Notes: generated by a model from the sequence alone, not told the origin. DNA of 39,879 bases from Crocinitomicaceae bacterium (GCA_008017065.1 SSGT01000100.1:1-39879); one strand, 5' to 3'; positions 1-8,623 are shown, counted from the first letter of the stretch. A program made the numbers and translations.

Positions 1-181
1 CAGAAGAAGCAACTCCAATCATCCATTTAACCGTTGACGAAATCGCTTTCGTAGCCACAGTCGAAGCTGTTGTACCTCCGATCTGCGATTGTATACCAGC
101 CCACAAGTCGCTCCTTACAGGAACCTCGTGGTTGGATAGCTTCTCCGAAAATAGCTCTTTTATGTAGTCTTTATCTTTCAA
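1..181 (-). CDS. Truncated N-terminus of a putative anti-sigma / sigma-partner protein
   Basis: An open frame runs off the left edge on the minus strand, directly after the ECF sigma gene. The only usable start is a TTG at 179-181, giving MKDKDYIKELFSEKL and then a DLWAGIQSQIGG segment; an in-frame TAG lies 6 bases upstream of that TTG and the next ATG is about 50 codons in. The start overlaps the sigma stop codon by 11 bases, which suggests translational coupling. The pattern of a short acidic/basic helix, a W-x-x-I segment and then a hydrophobic stretch (WMIGVASS) matches the cytoplasmic head and beginning of a membrane segment of the anti-sigma-like proteins that commonly follow ECF sigma genes in Bacteroidota. 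Only about 60 residues are visible, so the product is an inference from position and this head pattern. Confidence 0.55.
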   Translation of the reverse strand, partial: MKDKDYIKELFSEKLSNHEVPVRSDLWAGIQSQIGGTTASTVATKAISSTVKWMIGVASS

Positions 182-707
182 TTTCTAATTTTTCTAATAC
201 GTGTCTCAAATAAGCTCTTGCTCTGGAATATTGTGACTTGGATGTGTTTTCAGAAACACCCAATAAATCTGCGATCTCCTTGTGGCTGTATCCTTCAATA
301 GCGAACAAGTTGAAAACCACTTTGTACCCTTCAGGAAGTGCCTGGACCATTTTCATCAAATCATCTGCTTGCAGTTGATCTGATGCCAATTCAGAAGAAG
401 TTAATTTAAAATCAACATCTTCCAATTTAGAGTCATTCACATGGCGCTTGTTTTTACGAAGTGCATCCAAGGAAGTATTCACCATAATTCTGCGAATCCA
501 ACCTTCAAGCGAACCTTCCATTTTGAAATCAGCCAATTTGCCAAAAACTTTTACAAATCCTTCTTGTAAAACGTCTTCCGCTTCCATTGAATCATTCACA
601 TAACGCATGCAAACCGCCATCATTTTTGACGCAAATTTATCAAACAACATTCGCTGAGCTTTGGCATTTCCTTTGACACATTCTATTACCAAGGTGTTGT
701 CATCCAT
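171..707 (-). CDS. RNA polymerase ECF-type sigma factor (sigma-70 family)
   Basis: A 178-residue protein with the two-domain layout of extracytoplasmic-function sigma factors. Residues about 20-90 form region 2, with the EAEDVLQEGFVKVF core-binding/-10 recognition helices and the GWIRRIMVNTSLD segment. Residues about 115-172 form region 4, a helix-turn-helix with YSHKEIADLLGVSENTSKSQ for -35 recognition. It directs RNA polymerase to a small regulon, usually envelope or stress genes. The partner gene downstream overlaps its stop codon, consistent with a sigma/anti-sigma pair. The start ATG at 705-707 gives the usual family length. A TAACTTTG element on the minus strand (801-808) could be its -7 promoter element. 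The family is certain; the regulon is not visible. Confidence 0.93.
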   Translation of the reverse strand: MDDNTLVIECVKGNAKAQRMLFDKFASKMMAVCMRYVNDSMEAEDVLQEGFVKVFGKLADFKMEGSLEGWIRRIMVNTSLDALRKNKRHVNDSKLEDVDFKLTSSELASDQLQADDLMKMVQALPEGYKVVFNLFAIEGYSHKEIADLLGVSENTSKSQYSRARAYLRHVLEKLEIER

Positions 708-811
708 AGCGCTTGCTTATAACGTCAGACTTACAATCTGAATAAAAAGTTGCATCCGAAGTTAATTTTAAATTAAAAAAGCTAATTTCGTCTATCATAT
801 CAAAGTTAGCG

Positions 812-2038
812 ATGTTTTTAAAATCTCTCTTCATTTTAGTACCTTGTTTTTGTTTCGCGACAAGTTCGGATGTACAAAGCCAAATTAAACTCAAACAAGG
901 TAAATGGAATGGTGAATTACAACTCAACCAACAAACCACATTGCCTTTTCGAATGGAAGTACAGAAAGTAAAAAAAGAGTATATTTTTTCCATTCACAAT
1001 GCTGAAGAAAAAATTGTTCTTAATCAACCCAGTATCCAAGCAGATTCAGTAGTCTTAGATTTTCCTAATTTTCATTCCGCTTTAAAATTTAAAATCAATC
1101 ACAAAAGTGAGTTAAACGGATATTGGATCAACTACAACAAAAACAACAATTACAAGATTCCATTTACGGCAACTGCTGTTTCAAAAAACGCAACGTCGGA
1201 TTCTGAAGCTACACCAATAATTCAATTGTCGGGAAAATGGAAGGCTACATTTGATCCAAGCACAGCGGATGCATACATGGCAATCGGGATCTTTAGAACC
1301 AACAAAAACAAAATCTACGGAACATTTTTAACCGAAACTGGCGATTACCGTTTCTTGGAAGGAACTATTCAAAATCAATCGTTTTCTCTTTCCTGCTTTG
1401 ATGGTTCACACGCTTTTCACTTTACAGGAACCGTTGAAAATGAGAAAATTAATGGTAACTTTTATTCTGGAAAACACTTCAAAGGTGAATGGATAGCAGA
1501 AAGAGACGAACTTTTTCAATTAAGAAATCCAGATTCATTAACATACATCGTTAAAAAAGAACCTTTTACATTCAAGTTGAAAGATGTAGAAGGAAATGAC
1601 TTTACATACCCAAACAGTCGGTTTGAAAACAAAGTAACGATTATTCAAATCATGGGGACATGGTGTCCGAATTGCATGGACGAAACCCGGTTTTTTCAAG
1701 AATTGTATACAAAATACAACGCAAAAGGTCTAGAAATAATTTCGGTAGGATACGAAACACCGAAAGAGTTTGCTGGTCAAGCAGAAAAAATAAAACTATT
1801 ACGCGATCGTCACCAACTCAAATTCACTTTTCTAGTAGGTGGAACAGCAAGTAAAAGTTTAGCTTCACAACAATTTTCAATGCTAAACGAAATCATTTCA
1901 TATCCAACCGCTATCATCCTTAACAAACGAGGAGAAGTAGTAAAAGTGCATACCGGATTTAATGGGCCAAGTACCGGTGAAATTTACACCAAATACGTAG
2001 AAGAAATGATTGCATTGATTGAAAGCTTACTAGAATAA
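812..2038 (+). CDS. TlpA-like thioredoxin-fold thiol-disulfide protein, exported, with an N-terminal beta-rich region
   Basis: A 408-residue exported protein. An N-terminal signal peptide (about residues 1-22, ending near VQSQ) is followed by two beta-rich, lipocalin-like segments (about 28-125 and 138-235, each opening with a GKW motif). The C-terminal thioredoxin/TlpA domain runs from about 250 to 405. The redox motif GTWCPNCMDE carries the CxxC at Cys285 and Cys288, and a cis-Pro segment (SYPTAIILNKRGE) is present. Such proteins reduce or isomerise disulfides in the periplasm; TlpA/ResA relatives serve cytochrome c maturation. It stands alone and diverges from the sigma gene, with a weak -7-like TAATTTCG at 784-791. 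It ends exactly where the convergent peptidase gene ends. The family is sure; the substrate is unknown. Confidence 0.88.
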   Translation: MFLKSLFILVPCFCFATSSDVQSQIKLKQGKWNGELQLNQQTTLPFRMEVQKVKKEYIFSIHNAEEKIVLNQPSIQADSVVLDFPNFHSALKFKINHKSELNGYWINYNKNNNYKIPFTATAVSKNATSDSEATPIIQLSGKWKATFDPSTADAYMAIGIFRTNKNKIYGTFLTETGDYRFLEGTIQNQSFSLSCFDGSHAFHFTGTVENEKINGNFYSGKHFKGEWIAERDELFQLRNPDSLTYIVKKEPFTFKLKDVEGNDFTYPNSRFENKVTIIQIMGTWCPNCMDETRFFQELYTKYNAKGLEIISVGYETPKEFAGQAEKIKLLRDRHQLKFTFLVGGTASKSLASQQFSMLNEIISYPTAIILNKRGEVVKVHTGFNGPSTGEIYTKYVEEMIALIESLLE

Positions 2039-3451
2039 TCAATGATTCACCGTTGGCCGATGATCTGCATTTCCAAGCATCCACGCGGTATGAAAAACCA
2101 ACGATGTTACTGCACGTAATTTATCGAAATTAATGGTTTCAATTTCATCCGTCTCGCGGTGATAATCGTCGTGAAATCCACCAAAATAAAAAATGCTTGG
2201 AATACCATTTTTCGCAAAATTATAATGATCTGAGCGGTAATAAAGCCTCAAAGGATCATTTAGGTCGTTGTACGTATAATCCAATTGCAACTGACAAAAT
2301 AACTTATTTGCCTGCTCACTCCATAGATGTAGCTCGTTACTCAGCCGATTTGAACCAATTAAATACACCGCAAACGTATCTTTTTCTGTCGGTTTTGTAG
2401 TTCTTCCAACCATGTCAATATTCAAGTCCGTTATTGTATTCGATAACGGAATCCAGGGATTGGAAACATAATACGCTGAGCCCAACAAACCCATTTCTTC
2501 GCCTGTCAAGGCTACAAACAAATACGAACGTTTTGGATTTTTTCCTTGATCTTTTGCCACTTGAAAGGCTTGCGCCATTTCCAACAAAGCAGCTGTTCCT
2601 GTAGCATTATCATCTGCACCGTTAAAAATCTTATTGCCTACACGTCCAATATGATCGTAATGCGCACTAACAACGATAACCTCTTCCTTCAAAACCGGAT
2701 CGCTTCCCTCAACAAATGCCATTACATTCTCTGTAAAGATATACGCTGGTTTCGGATTTAGTTTTGCTACAACTTCCACCGTCAATTTACGCGTTGATGT
2801 GATCTGACGAAGCTGTTTGGAAGGAATCTTCGACTTATCCATAAACAAATATGGATTCTTTACTACCGATTGTGGCAAAACCAAATTATCGGTTGAATAA
2901 TCGGTAAAATAACGACTATCATAATTGGTTACTAAAAAACAAATTCCCTTACATGCAATGGCGTTGATTTTGTCGAAATCAACCGACTTATAACTATCTA
3001 CTTCAACAATCAAAAACTCAGATGAAAAATTTCGCTTGGTATTGAAAAGTTCATTCGCTTGCACGTAAACAGGATTTACAAAGTTGAAGGCATGTGTTTG
3101 GTAAAGACCGTTGAAACCAAAGTCAGCGGGATAATTCAACACGGTATTCCCTATCGTCACCGAACCAGATTTTTGTTTTTGCAGCAACTCAAAGGTTTGA
3201 AAGTACGTTTTGGACGGAACAGGCGAACAATCCAATTTCTCAAACGTCGCTTGAATGTATGCAGCCGCTTTTTTTTGACCTGCATCACCCGTTTTTCTTC
3301 CCTCCAAACTATCCGATGCCAAAATGCGCACATGTTTAATTAAATCGGCCGTATCAATCAGTAATTCGTAATTATTACTTAAATCTTGCGATTTTACACT
3401 AAAAATAGAACCAATAACTGCACAACAGAACAACACATAACTACGCTTCAT
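2039..3451 (-). CDS. M28 family zinc aminopeptidase, exported
   Basis: A 470-residue protein with a signal peptide (MKRSYVLFCCAVIG through about residue 21). The M28 metal-binding order is intact: His264 and Asp266 in SAHYDHIG, Asp280/281 in GADDNATG, the catalytic Glu pair 318/319 in LTGEEMG, an Asp in NIDMVGR, and a late His in the FHDDYH region. These enzymes use two zinc ions to remove N-terminal residues from peptides in the periplasm or outside the cell. A protease-associated-like region occupies roughly residues 100-230, as in many Bacteroidota homologues. It lies 23 bases downstream of rpiB on the same strand and is probably co-transcribed from the rpiB promoter. Peptide specificity cannot be read from the sequence. 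Confidence 0.93.
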   Translation of the reverse strand: MKRSYVLFCCAVIGSIFSVKSQDLSNNYELLIDTADLIKHVRILASDSLEGRKTGDAGQKKAAAYIQATFEKLDCSPVPSKTYFQTFELLQKQKSGSVTIGNTVLNYPADFGFNGLYQTHAFNFVNPVYVQANELFNTKRNFSSEFLIVEVDSYKSVDFDKINAIACKGICFLVTNYDSRYFTDYSTDNLVLPQSVVKNPYLFMDKSKIPSKQLRQITSTRKLTVEVVAKLNPKPAYIFTENVMAFVEGSDPVLKEEVIVVSAHYDHIGRVGNKIFNGADDNATGTAALLEMAQAFQVAKDQGKNPKRSYLFVALTGEEMGLLGSAYYVSNPWIPLSNTITDLNIDMVGRTTKPTEKDTFAVYLIGSNRLSNELHLWSEQANKLFCQLQLDYTYNDLNDPLRLYYRSDHYNFAKNGIPSIFYFGGFHDDYHRETDEIETINFDKLRAVTSLVFHTAWMLGNADHRPTVNH

Positions 3452-3474
3452 GGCTAAAAATTTAACGTTAAAAT

Positions 3475-3918
3475 CTACTTACAAAAAGGAATTTTATCGA
3501 TTCTATTTTGATGTCTTCCACCTTCAAAATCGGTTGTAAAAAAAGTATCTACCATTTCCAATGCTTCATTCAATGAGATGAACCGCGCTGGCAATGTTAA
3601 AATATTTGCATCGTTGTGTTGACGAGCCAATGCAGCTATTTCATTTTTCCAACACAATGCACTGCGTACTCCTTGATGTTTATTCGCGGTCATATTGATT
3701 CCATTTCCACTACCGCAAAGTAAAATGCCCTTCATTCCCGGATTTTCCTCCACCATCGTAGCAACGGGATGCGCATAATCAGCATAATCAATACTATCGT
3801 TTGAATAACATCCTTTATCATCCACCGAAAAACCTTTACTTTGTAAATGCTTTACGATCGCTTCTTTCATTTCGAAACCAGCATGATCACAACCGATCGG
3901 AATCACCAACTTTGACAT
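3475..3918 (-). CDS. rpiB: Ribose-5-phosphate isomerase B
   Basis: A 147-residue cytoplasmic enzyme of the RpiB/LacAB family. It interconverts ribose 5-phosphate and ribulose 5-phosphate in the non-oxidative pentose phosphate pathway. Visible hallmarks are the N-terminal IGCDHAGFEMKE, the loop YADYAHPVA, the active-site cysteine in LLCGSGNGINM (anion hole and proton transfer), and the C-terminal phosphate-binding FEGGRHQNRI. Length and motif spacing are standard. The start ATG at 3916-3918 follows a good promoter: TACCTTTG on the minus strand at 3937-3944 with TTG at 3965-3967, 20 bases apart. It leads a two-gene unit with the M28 peptidase, and its promoter side faces the candidate origin. 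Confidence 0.96.
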   Translation of the reverse strand: MSKLVIPIGCDHAGFEMKEAIVKHLQSKGFSVDDKGCYSNDSIDYADYAHPVATMVEENPGMKGILLCGSGNGINMTANKHQGVRSALCWKNEIAALARQHNDANILTLPARFISLNEALEMVDTFFTTDFEGGRHQNRIDKIPFCK

Positions 3919-3936
3919 AATTTTCTATTTTTGAAA

Positions 3937-3967
3937 CAAAGGTAATCCTTATTAACAATTCACACAA
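3937..3967 (-). promoter_or_regulatory. Bacteroidota-type promoter of rpiB
   Basis: On the minus strand a TTG (3965-3967) is followed after 20 bases by TACCTTTG (3937-3944), matching the Bacteroidota -33 TTG and -7 TAnnTTTG consensus. Transcription would start around 3930, leaving a leader of roughly a dozen bases before the rpiB ATG. Confidence 0.65.
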
Positions 3968-4830
3968 GTTATACACAATGACGTGCATTGCAATTTTTCA
4001 ATCAACTGAAAATAAAGACCAATTGAAAAAAACATGTTCACACGAATTGGAAAGAAATTGTTAATATTCGTTGAAAGAAACTGAAAACAAAAGCTAGGAA
4101 TATTCATAAATTATTTAAATCAATTTAACAAACCGAATATCCTACTAAAGTTTTGTTCATTTATAAGAAACATACGAACGACTTATCAGCACACAACCCG
4201 CATTTATCGCACAAAAAGTTATTCATAAAAACAGTTTTACACAACATTGTTTATAACCCAAGTATCAATTTAAAAATCAATTAAATAAACTGAATAAAAC
4301 TGTTGATAAACACCTTCAAAAATGCGATAACTCATTATTCAAAGTCTTCTTTCCATTTTTTGTACACACTATCAACATCATTAATAAAAGAAATAAATCT
4401 TTCTTTATAAAAATCTTTTCTTTTAAATAGTTAAAAAGAGAAACAGGTGAGGTACTTGCATAATTGAAAACGAATCGCTATCTTCTTTCCAACAGGTAGT
4501 TTTCCTTTACAACGCAGCTATTCAATACGCTTTCTGTAAATAAGTTACGTGTAATTATTCATTGTTATTTCGGTTGAACGTAAATACATGATCGATTCGT
4601 TCGATCCCATTTTCAAAAATTATTATTGCATTCAAAAATAGTGGAGTTGTTAACAAGAATTTTCAACTAATTTTTTTTGCGGATGTATGCCTTTAAAAAC
4701 AAGGGGTTCTTATGCTTACGTAGTTTCTAAAATTGTTTAATCTAATTGAAAAACAATGTTTTATAACAAAAATTATACAAATAAACGTGAAGATAAACGC
4801 GCTTGAATCAAGCCATATTAAATATTTCAT

Positions 4831-4838
4831 TACCTTTG
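4831..4838 (+). promoter_or_regulatory. Promoter -7 element (TACCTTTG) of the LytTR regulator gene
   Basis: TACCTTTG fits the TAnnTTTG consensus and lies 20 bases before the ATG at 4859. It argues for that start over an upstream in-frame codon that would lie before the promoter. The nearest upstream TTG (4803-4805) is 25 bases away, longer than usual. Confidence 0.5.
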
Positions 4839-4858
4839 AAAAAGAAATAAATGAAGTT

Positions 4859-5617
4859 ATGCTGAAAATAAATGTACTTGTAGTTGAGGATGAATCTATA
4901 GTATCCAAAGATATTCAGCACAGTTTAATTAAATTAGGTTATCATGTTGTTGGAGCTGCTGCTACGGGTGAAAAAGCGCTCGAGATCGCCTCGGAGGAGA
5001 TGCCAGATGTTGTTTTGATGGATATCATGCTCAAAGGCGAAATGAATGGGATAGAAGCAGCTGAAATCATCAAGAGAGATTTAAAAATTCCAGTGATCTT
5101 TTTGACAGCTTACGCCGATGAAGCTACATTAAACAAAGCAAAAATAACAGAACCATACGGGTACATTATTAAGCCTTTTAAAGAAATCGATTTACATACA
5201 AACATCGAAATGGCGATCTACAAACACGAAAAAGAACGCGAATTGATTCGTGAACGTGATTTCCTGATGTCGATGAATGAAAATAAAGACAATCACAACG
5301 ATGGTTTTATTTTTGTGAAATCAAATAGTAAATTGGTCAAATTAAATACAAAAGACATTTTCTTCATTGAAGCGTTGAAGGATTATGTTGTGATTAACAC
5401 AGCAGATACCCGTTTTACAATTCATTCAACGATGAAAGAAATTGAACAAAAAATGGGAACTGCTGAGTTTATTCGTGTTCATCGTTCATTTATAGTACGC
5501 TTGGATAAAATTGTAACGATTGAGTTTCCGAATTTACATTTGGAAAACGACAAGAAACCAATTCCAATCGGCGGCTCATACAGAGATGATCTCAACAACC
5601 GAATTAAGTTGATCTAA
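4859..5617 (+). CDS. LytTR-family response regulator
   Basis: A 252-residue two-component regulator. The receiver domain (about 5-120) has the acidic pocket Glu10/Asp11, phospho-acceptor Asp55 in VLMDIM, Thr83 in FLTAYAD and Lys105 in IIKPF. A charged helical linker (about 122-150) leads to a C-terminal LytTR DNA-binding domain (about 153-248) with FIEALKDYVVI, FIRVHRSFIV and the terminal PIGGSYRDDL. The open frame extends 42 codons upstream, but the ATG at 4859 gives a clean receiver start (MLKINVLVVEDES) and follows a TACCTTTG element. No sensor kinase gene is adjacent, so its partner is encoded elsewhere. It ends at a strong terminator. Its target genes cannot be read from the window. Confidence 0.94.
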   Translation: MLKINVLVVEDESIVSKDIQHSLIKLGYHVVGAAATGEKALEIASEEMPDVVLMDIMLKGEMNGIEAAEIIKRDLKIPVIFLTAYADEATLNKAKITEPYGYIIKPFKEIDLHTNIEMAIYKHEKERELIRERDFLMSMNENKDNHNDGFIFVKSNSKLVKLNTKDIFFIEALKDYVVINTADTRFTIHSTMKEIEQKMGTAEFIRVHRSFIVRLDKIVTIEFPNLHLENDKKPIPIGGSYRDDLNNRIKLI

Positions 5618-5633
5618 AATAGTGATTAAAATA

Positions 5634-5673
5634 AAAAAAGTCCCGCTCCTGACAAAAGGAAGCGGGACTTTTT
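5634..5673. terminator. Bidirectional intrinsic terminator
   Basis: A perfect 9-base stem, AGTCCCGCT (5639-5647) with AGCGGGACT (5661-5669), is flanked by an A-run on the left and a T-run on the right, so the paired region extends further and works on both strands. It sits between the convergent LytTR regulator and the small membrane protein gene. Confidence 0.93.
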
Positions 5674-5687
5674 GTTGTACCGTATTT

Positions 5688-6338
5688 TTAGAGTATCTGT
5701 GAATGCATTCCGATTAACGAAACAATACTTGTAAGAAACGTGATCGATAAAATCACAATAGAAATAAGTGCGATGTACAATCCATGTTTACGGTCTGATT
5801 CAATGTAAGTGTACATTTTTTCGCCGTTGGGAAGTGTTTTTTTACTCGACCTTAAACTCAGACCGATGAATAAACCGAGAAAACCACTTACAAAAGCTAA
5901 AATATAACCTGCATAGATCCATGTCTTTTGGCTTTTTTCGGGTTGTTTAAGTGATTGTAAGCGTTGATCGACTAATAACTGAATAACATCAGGTTGAATT
6001 TCTTTTCCTCGCTTACGGAGCAAGTTCAAAGCAAGTTTAAAATCAAGGTCGTTCCATTCATCCCGTTTGGTTACAATTTCCATCAATTCATTGTCTGAAA
6101 ATTGATACAAGTAATAATTAGCAGGAATAGTTTCTGTAAACAAGTTAAGCGCCCGTTCTTCATCGTTTTCGTGAATGTAAACACGAATTTCAGTTTCAAA
6201 AACAAACGCAGGATCAAATCCTTTTTTGCCAACTTCTATTGAATAATCGATTTCATTTGCTTTCAGTGCCGAAGTCAATTCAAATGCATCCTCTTCATTT
6301 TTAAATGATTGAAACAGATATGTGCACTGATTTTTCAT
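5688..6338 (-). CDS. Small membrane protein with a DUF2007-like N-terminus
   Basis: A 216-residue protein (start ATG at 6336-6338, MKNQCTYLFQSF). An alternative ATG nine codons upstream (6363-6365) would overlap the RNase R gene by 20 bases and is less likely. The N-terminal 65 residues (FKNEEDAFELTSALKANEID, then VYIHENDEERALNLF) resemble the ferredoxin-like 'putative signal transducing' DUF2007 fold. A helical middle section follows (NELMEIVTKRDEWNDLDFKLA). Two C-terminal transmembrane segments (about YAGYILAFVSGFLGLFIGL and YIALISIVILSITFL) flank a short KKTLPNGEKMYTY loop. It follows rnr by 7 bases and is probably co-transcribed. The function is unknown; a membrane-anchored adaptor is only a guess. 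Confidence 0.75.
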   Translation of the reverse strand: MKNQCTYLFQSFKNEEDAFELTSALKANEIDYSIEVGKKGFDPAFVFETEIRVYIHENDEERALNLFTETIPANYYLYQFSDNELMEIVTKRDEWNDLDFKLALNLLRKRGKEIQPDVIQLLVDQRLQSLKQPEKSQKTWIYAGYILAFVSGFLGLFIGLSLRSSKKTLPNGEKMYTYIESDRKHGLYIALISIVILSITFLTSIVSLIGMHSQIL

Positions 6339-6345
6339 CCTAAAA

Positions 6346-8493
6346 TCAATTCGTTTGGTTGACAAGTTCCAAATTGATTTGTCGTTTTCGTGTGTCTACA
6401 TCGGTTACTTTGACATGGATTTTATCACCAAAGTTGTATTCGATTCCCGTTTTAGGTCCAACAATTTTATATTTTTCTGCATCAAAGTAAAAGCGATCAC
6501 CTGGAATATCAATCATCGGAATCATTCCTTCACATTGGTTTTCATCCATTTTCACAAACATTCCAAAATCAGCGATTCCAGAAACGGTTCCTTCAAAGGT
6601 TTCACCAACACGATCTTTCATAAATAGTGTTTGAAAGAATTTATTGGATTCTCGTTCTGCCTCCGTTGCTTTCCGTTCGTTGCGTGAAATTCGTTTACAC
6701 ATCTCATTTAGATCTGCGCCATACCGATGTTGTTTGGTTGTAAGTTCTTCAAACAATATGCGATGAACCAACAAATCTGCATACCGACGAATCGGAGATG
6801 TGAAATGAGTGTAGTAGGGGAAAGCCAATCCGTAGTGACCAATGTTGTCTGTTTCGTAGGTCGCTTTTGCCATGGAGCGAATAGCCATTGTTTGAATCAA
6901 TGAATATTCACTTGTGGGTTTGATTTTTAGCAACAATTCGTTGATTGCAGTTGAAATATCATCCGGACTAGTGAAGTTTAATTCGTACCCAAATTTGTCG
7001 ATAAACACCCGAAATAAAGCAATTTTTTCAATGTCTGGTTTATCGTGGCAACGGTAAACAAATGGAATTTTATCTGCTTTGTTTCCTGGCTTCGCAATAA
7101 ATGTTGCTACTTTTTTATTGGCAAGTAACATGAATTCTTCAACCAATTTGTGTGCATCTTTGGATGTTTTTAGAATCACATTTGTAGGATTTCCACCGGC
7201 ATCTAATTCGAAGCGCATTTCTTCGGATTCAATATTTAGCGCGCCCGATTTTAAGCGTTTTTTGCGTAGAATTTTCGCAATTTGGTCTAAAAACAAAATT
7301 TCTTTTTTGTAATCACCTTCAGCTCCCTCGATTATTTCTTGTGCTTCTTCGTAGGTGAATCTTCGGTTGGAATGAATGACTGTTTTTCCAAACCATTGGT
7401 TTAAAACTTTCCCTTTTTCATCCATTTCAAAAACAGCAGAAAAACTAAATTTGTCTTCATGCGGTCGGAGTGAACACGCCATGTTGGAAAGTTGTTCAGG
7501 CAACATCGGAATTACGCGGTCTACCAAGTAAACAGAATTGGATCGTTTTAATGCTTCCTCATCCATTGGTGTCCCCGGTTGGACGTAGTGACTCACATCT
7601 GCGATGTGCACACCTATTTCGACGTTTCCATTTTCTAACCATTGAATAGAAATCGCGTCGTCAAAATCCTTCGCATCAATTGGATCGATGGTAAGTGTTG
7701 TGATATTTCTAAAATCGCGTCGTTTTATAACTTCTTCTGGGTCTAAATCCATCGTCACTTTTTCAGCAGCAGCAATTACGGCTTGCGGAAATTTGATTTC
7801 GAGTCCTTGATTGACCAAAATTCCTATCATTTCCGTTTCGTTCGTATTTTTAGAACCCAATACTTCGATTACTTCGCCGTACGGACTTTGAGACGATTTA
7901 GGCCAAGCGGTGATGCGAACAAGTACTTTGTCTTTGTCTTTTGCTCCGTTTAATTTTTCCTTTGGAATGTAAATATCAACTCCATTTCGTTGATTATCAG
8001 GAATAAAAAAAGCAAATTTTTCGTGTGCTTCAACTGTTCCCACAAATTGAGTACGTTCACGTTGCAGTACTTCAACAACCTGACCTTCTGTTTTGGTCGC
8101 TGTTTTTTTGGTGATTGCCACTCGAATTCGGTCGCCGTTCAATGCGTGATTTACGTGTTGTGGTGCAATGTAAATATCGGCTTCATTTTTATCAGTTAGT
8201 AAAAATCCAGCACCGCGCTGTGTCATTTGAAATTCACCTTCAACTGTTTTTGAGTGTTGATTCAGTTTGAATGTTCCATGACTAGTTTCTCTCAAAAACT
8301 CGGCATTTACAAGGTCTTTCAAAACGCCAAAAGTTTGTTTACGGAGTTCACCTTCTTTGATACTAAGCAAGACACAAATTTCTTTATGACTGTAGTTGGT
8401 AGTAGGATTTTTGTCAAAAAGTTTTCGAATGATGTGTGTTAAACTTCCTTTGAATTTACTTGGTTTGTTGTGTTTAGCTTTTTTTTTAGCCAT
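6346..8493 (-). CDS. rnr: Ribonuclease R (RNB-family 3'-5' exoribonuclease)
   Basis: A 715-residue RNase II/R family enzyme. It opens with a basic segment (MAKKKAKHNK) and a winged-helix-like region (about 15-75). Cold-shock RNA-binding domains (about 80-230) follow, including GAGFLLTDKNEADIYI. The RNB catalytic core (about 255-590) has the metal-binding aspartates in TIDPIDAKDFDDAIS and the HIADVSHYV and HFTSPIRRYADLLVHR motifs. A C-terminal S1 domain (about 630-712) contains GTVSGIADFGMFV. It degrades structured RNA processively in the cytoplasm, in mRNA and rRNA turnover. Length and order are standard. The upstream region carries only a weak -7-like element. The small membrane protein gene follows within 7 bases. 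Confidence 0.96.
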   Translation of the reverse strand: MAKKKAKHNKPSKFKGSLTHIIRKLFDKNPTTNYSHKEICVLLSIKEGELRKQTFGVLKDLVNAEFLRETSHGTFKLNQHSKTVEGEFQMTQRGAGFLLTDKNEADIYIAPQHVNHALNGDRIRVAITKKTATKTEGQVVEVLQRERTQFVGTVEAHEKFAFFIPDNQRNGVDIYIPKEKLNGAKDKDKVLVRITAWPKSSQSPYGEVIEVLGSKNTNETEMIGILVNQGLEIKFPQAVIAAAEKVTMDLDPEEVIKRRDFRNITTLTIDPIDAKDFDDAISIQWLENGNVEIGVHIADVSHYVQPGTPMDEEALKRSNSVYLVDRVIPMLPEQLSNMACSLRPHEDKFSFSAVFEMDEKGKVLNQWFGKTVIHSNRRFTYEEAQEIIEGAEGDYKKEILFLDQIAKILRKKRLKSGALNIESEEMRFELDAGGNPTNVILKTSKDAHKLVEEFMLLANKKVATFIAKPGNKADKIPFVYRCHDKPDIEKIALFRVFIDKFGYELNFTSPDDISTAINELLLKIKPTSEYSLIQTMAIRSMAKATYETDNIGHYGLAFPYYTHFTSPIRRYADLLVHRILFEELTTKQHRYGADLNEMCKRISRNERKATEAERESNKFFQTLFMKDRVGETFEGTVSGIADFGMFVKMDENQCEGMIPMIDIPGDRFYFDAEKYKIVGPKTGIEYNFGDKIHVKVTDVDTRKRQINLELVNQTN

Positions 8494-8623
8494 GTTGTAT
8501 ATTTAATCTTTTGCTAAATTACGACAAAAAAATGAAACTAAAGGGAATTGTACCTGCTTGTGAATCCTTTGTTTAAAAGCAATCTGAATTGTAAATCAAA
8601 ACAAAAGCAAAGCTTTTTTGTTT

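Larger units (their letters stand above)
3919..4858. other. Gene-free AT-rich region, candidate replication origin (oriC)
   Basis: No convincing gene lies in these 940 bases. One perfect TTATNCACA DnaA-box match is at 3969-3977 (TTATACACA). One-mismatch forms are at 4219-4227 (TTATTCATA), 4235-4243 (TTTTACACA), 4248-4256 minus (TTATAAACA), 4301-4309 minus (TTATCAACA), 4360-4368 (TTGTACACA) and 4773-4781 (TTATACAAA). Three of them sit within 40 bases. A very AT-rich purine/pyrimidine-striped stretch at 4381-4440 could serve as the unwinding element. The plus-strand G/C bias is C-rich to the left and G-rich to the right in hand-counted coding lines, the direction expected at an origin. dnaA itself is not in the window, and box matches in AT-rich DNA can arise by chance, so this stays a candidate. 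Confidence 0.45.

Noticed and set aside
4733-4858. 42-codon upstream extension of the LytTR regulator
   Set aside because: The receiver domain begins cleanly at 4859 and the TACCTTTG element lies inside the extension.
4693-4908. Short minus-strand frame at the left edge of the LytTR gene
   Set aside because: Low-complexity Ser/Thr/Ile-rich sequence that overlaps the regulator's true start; no sign of a real gene.
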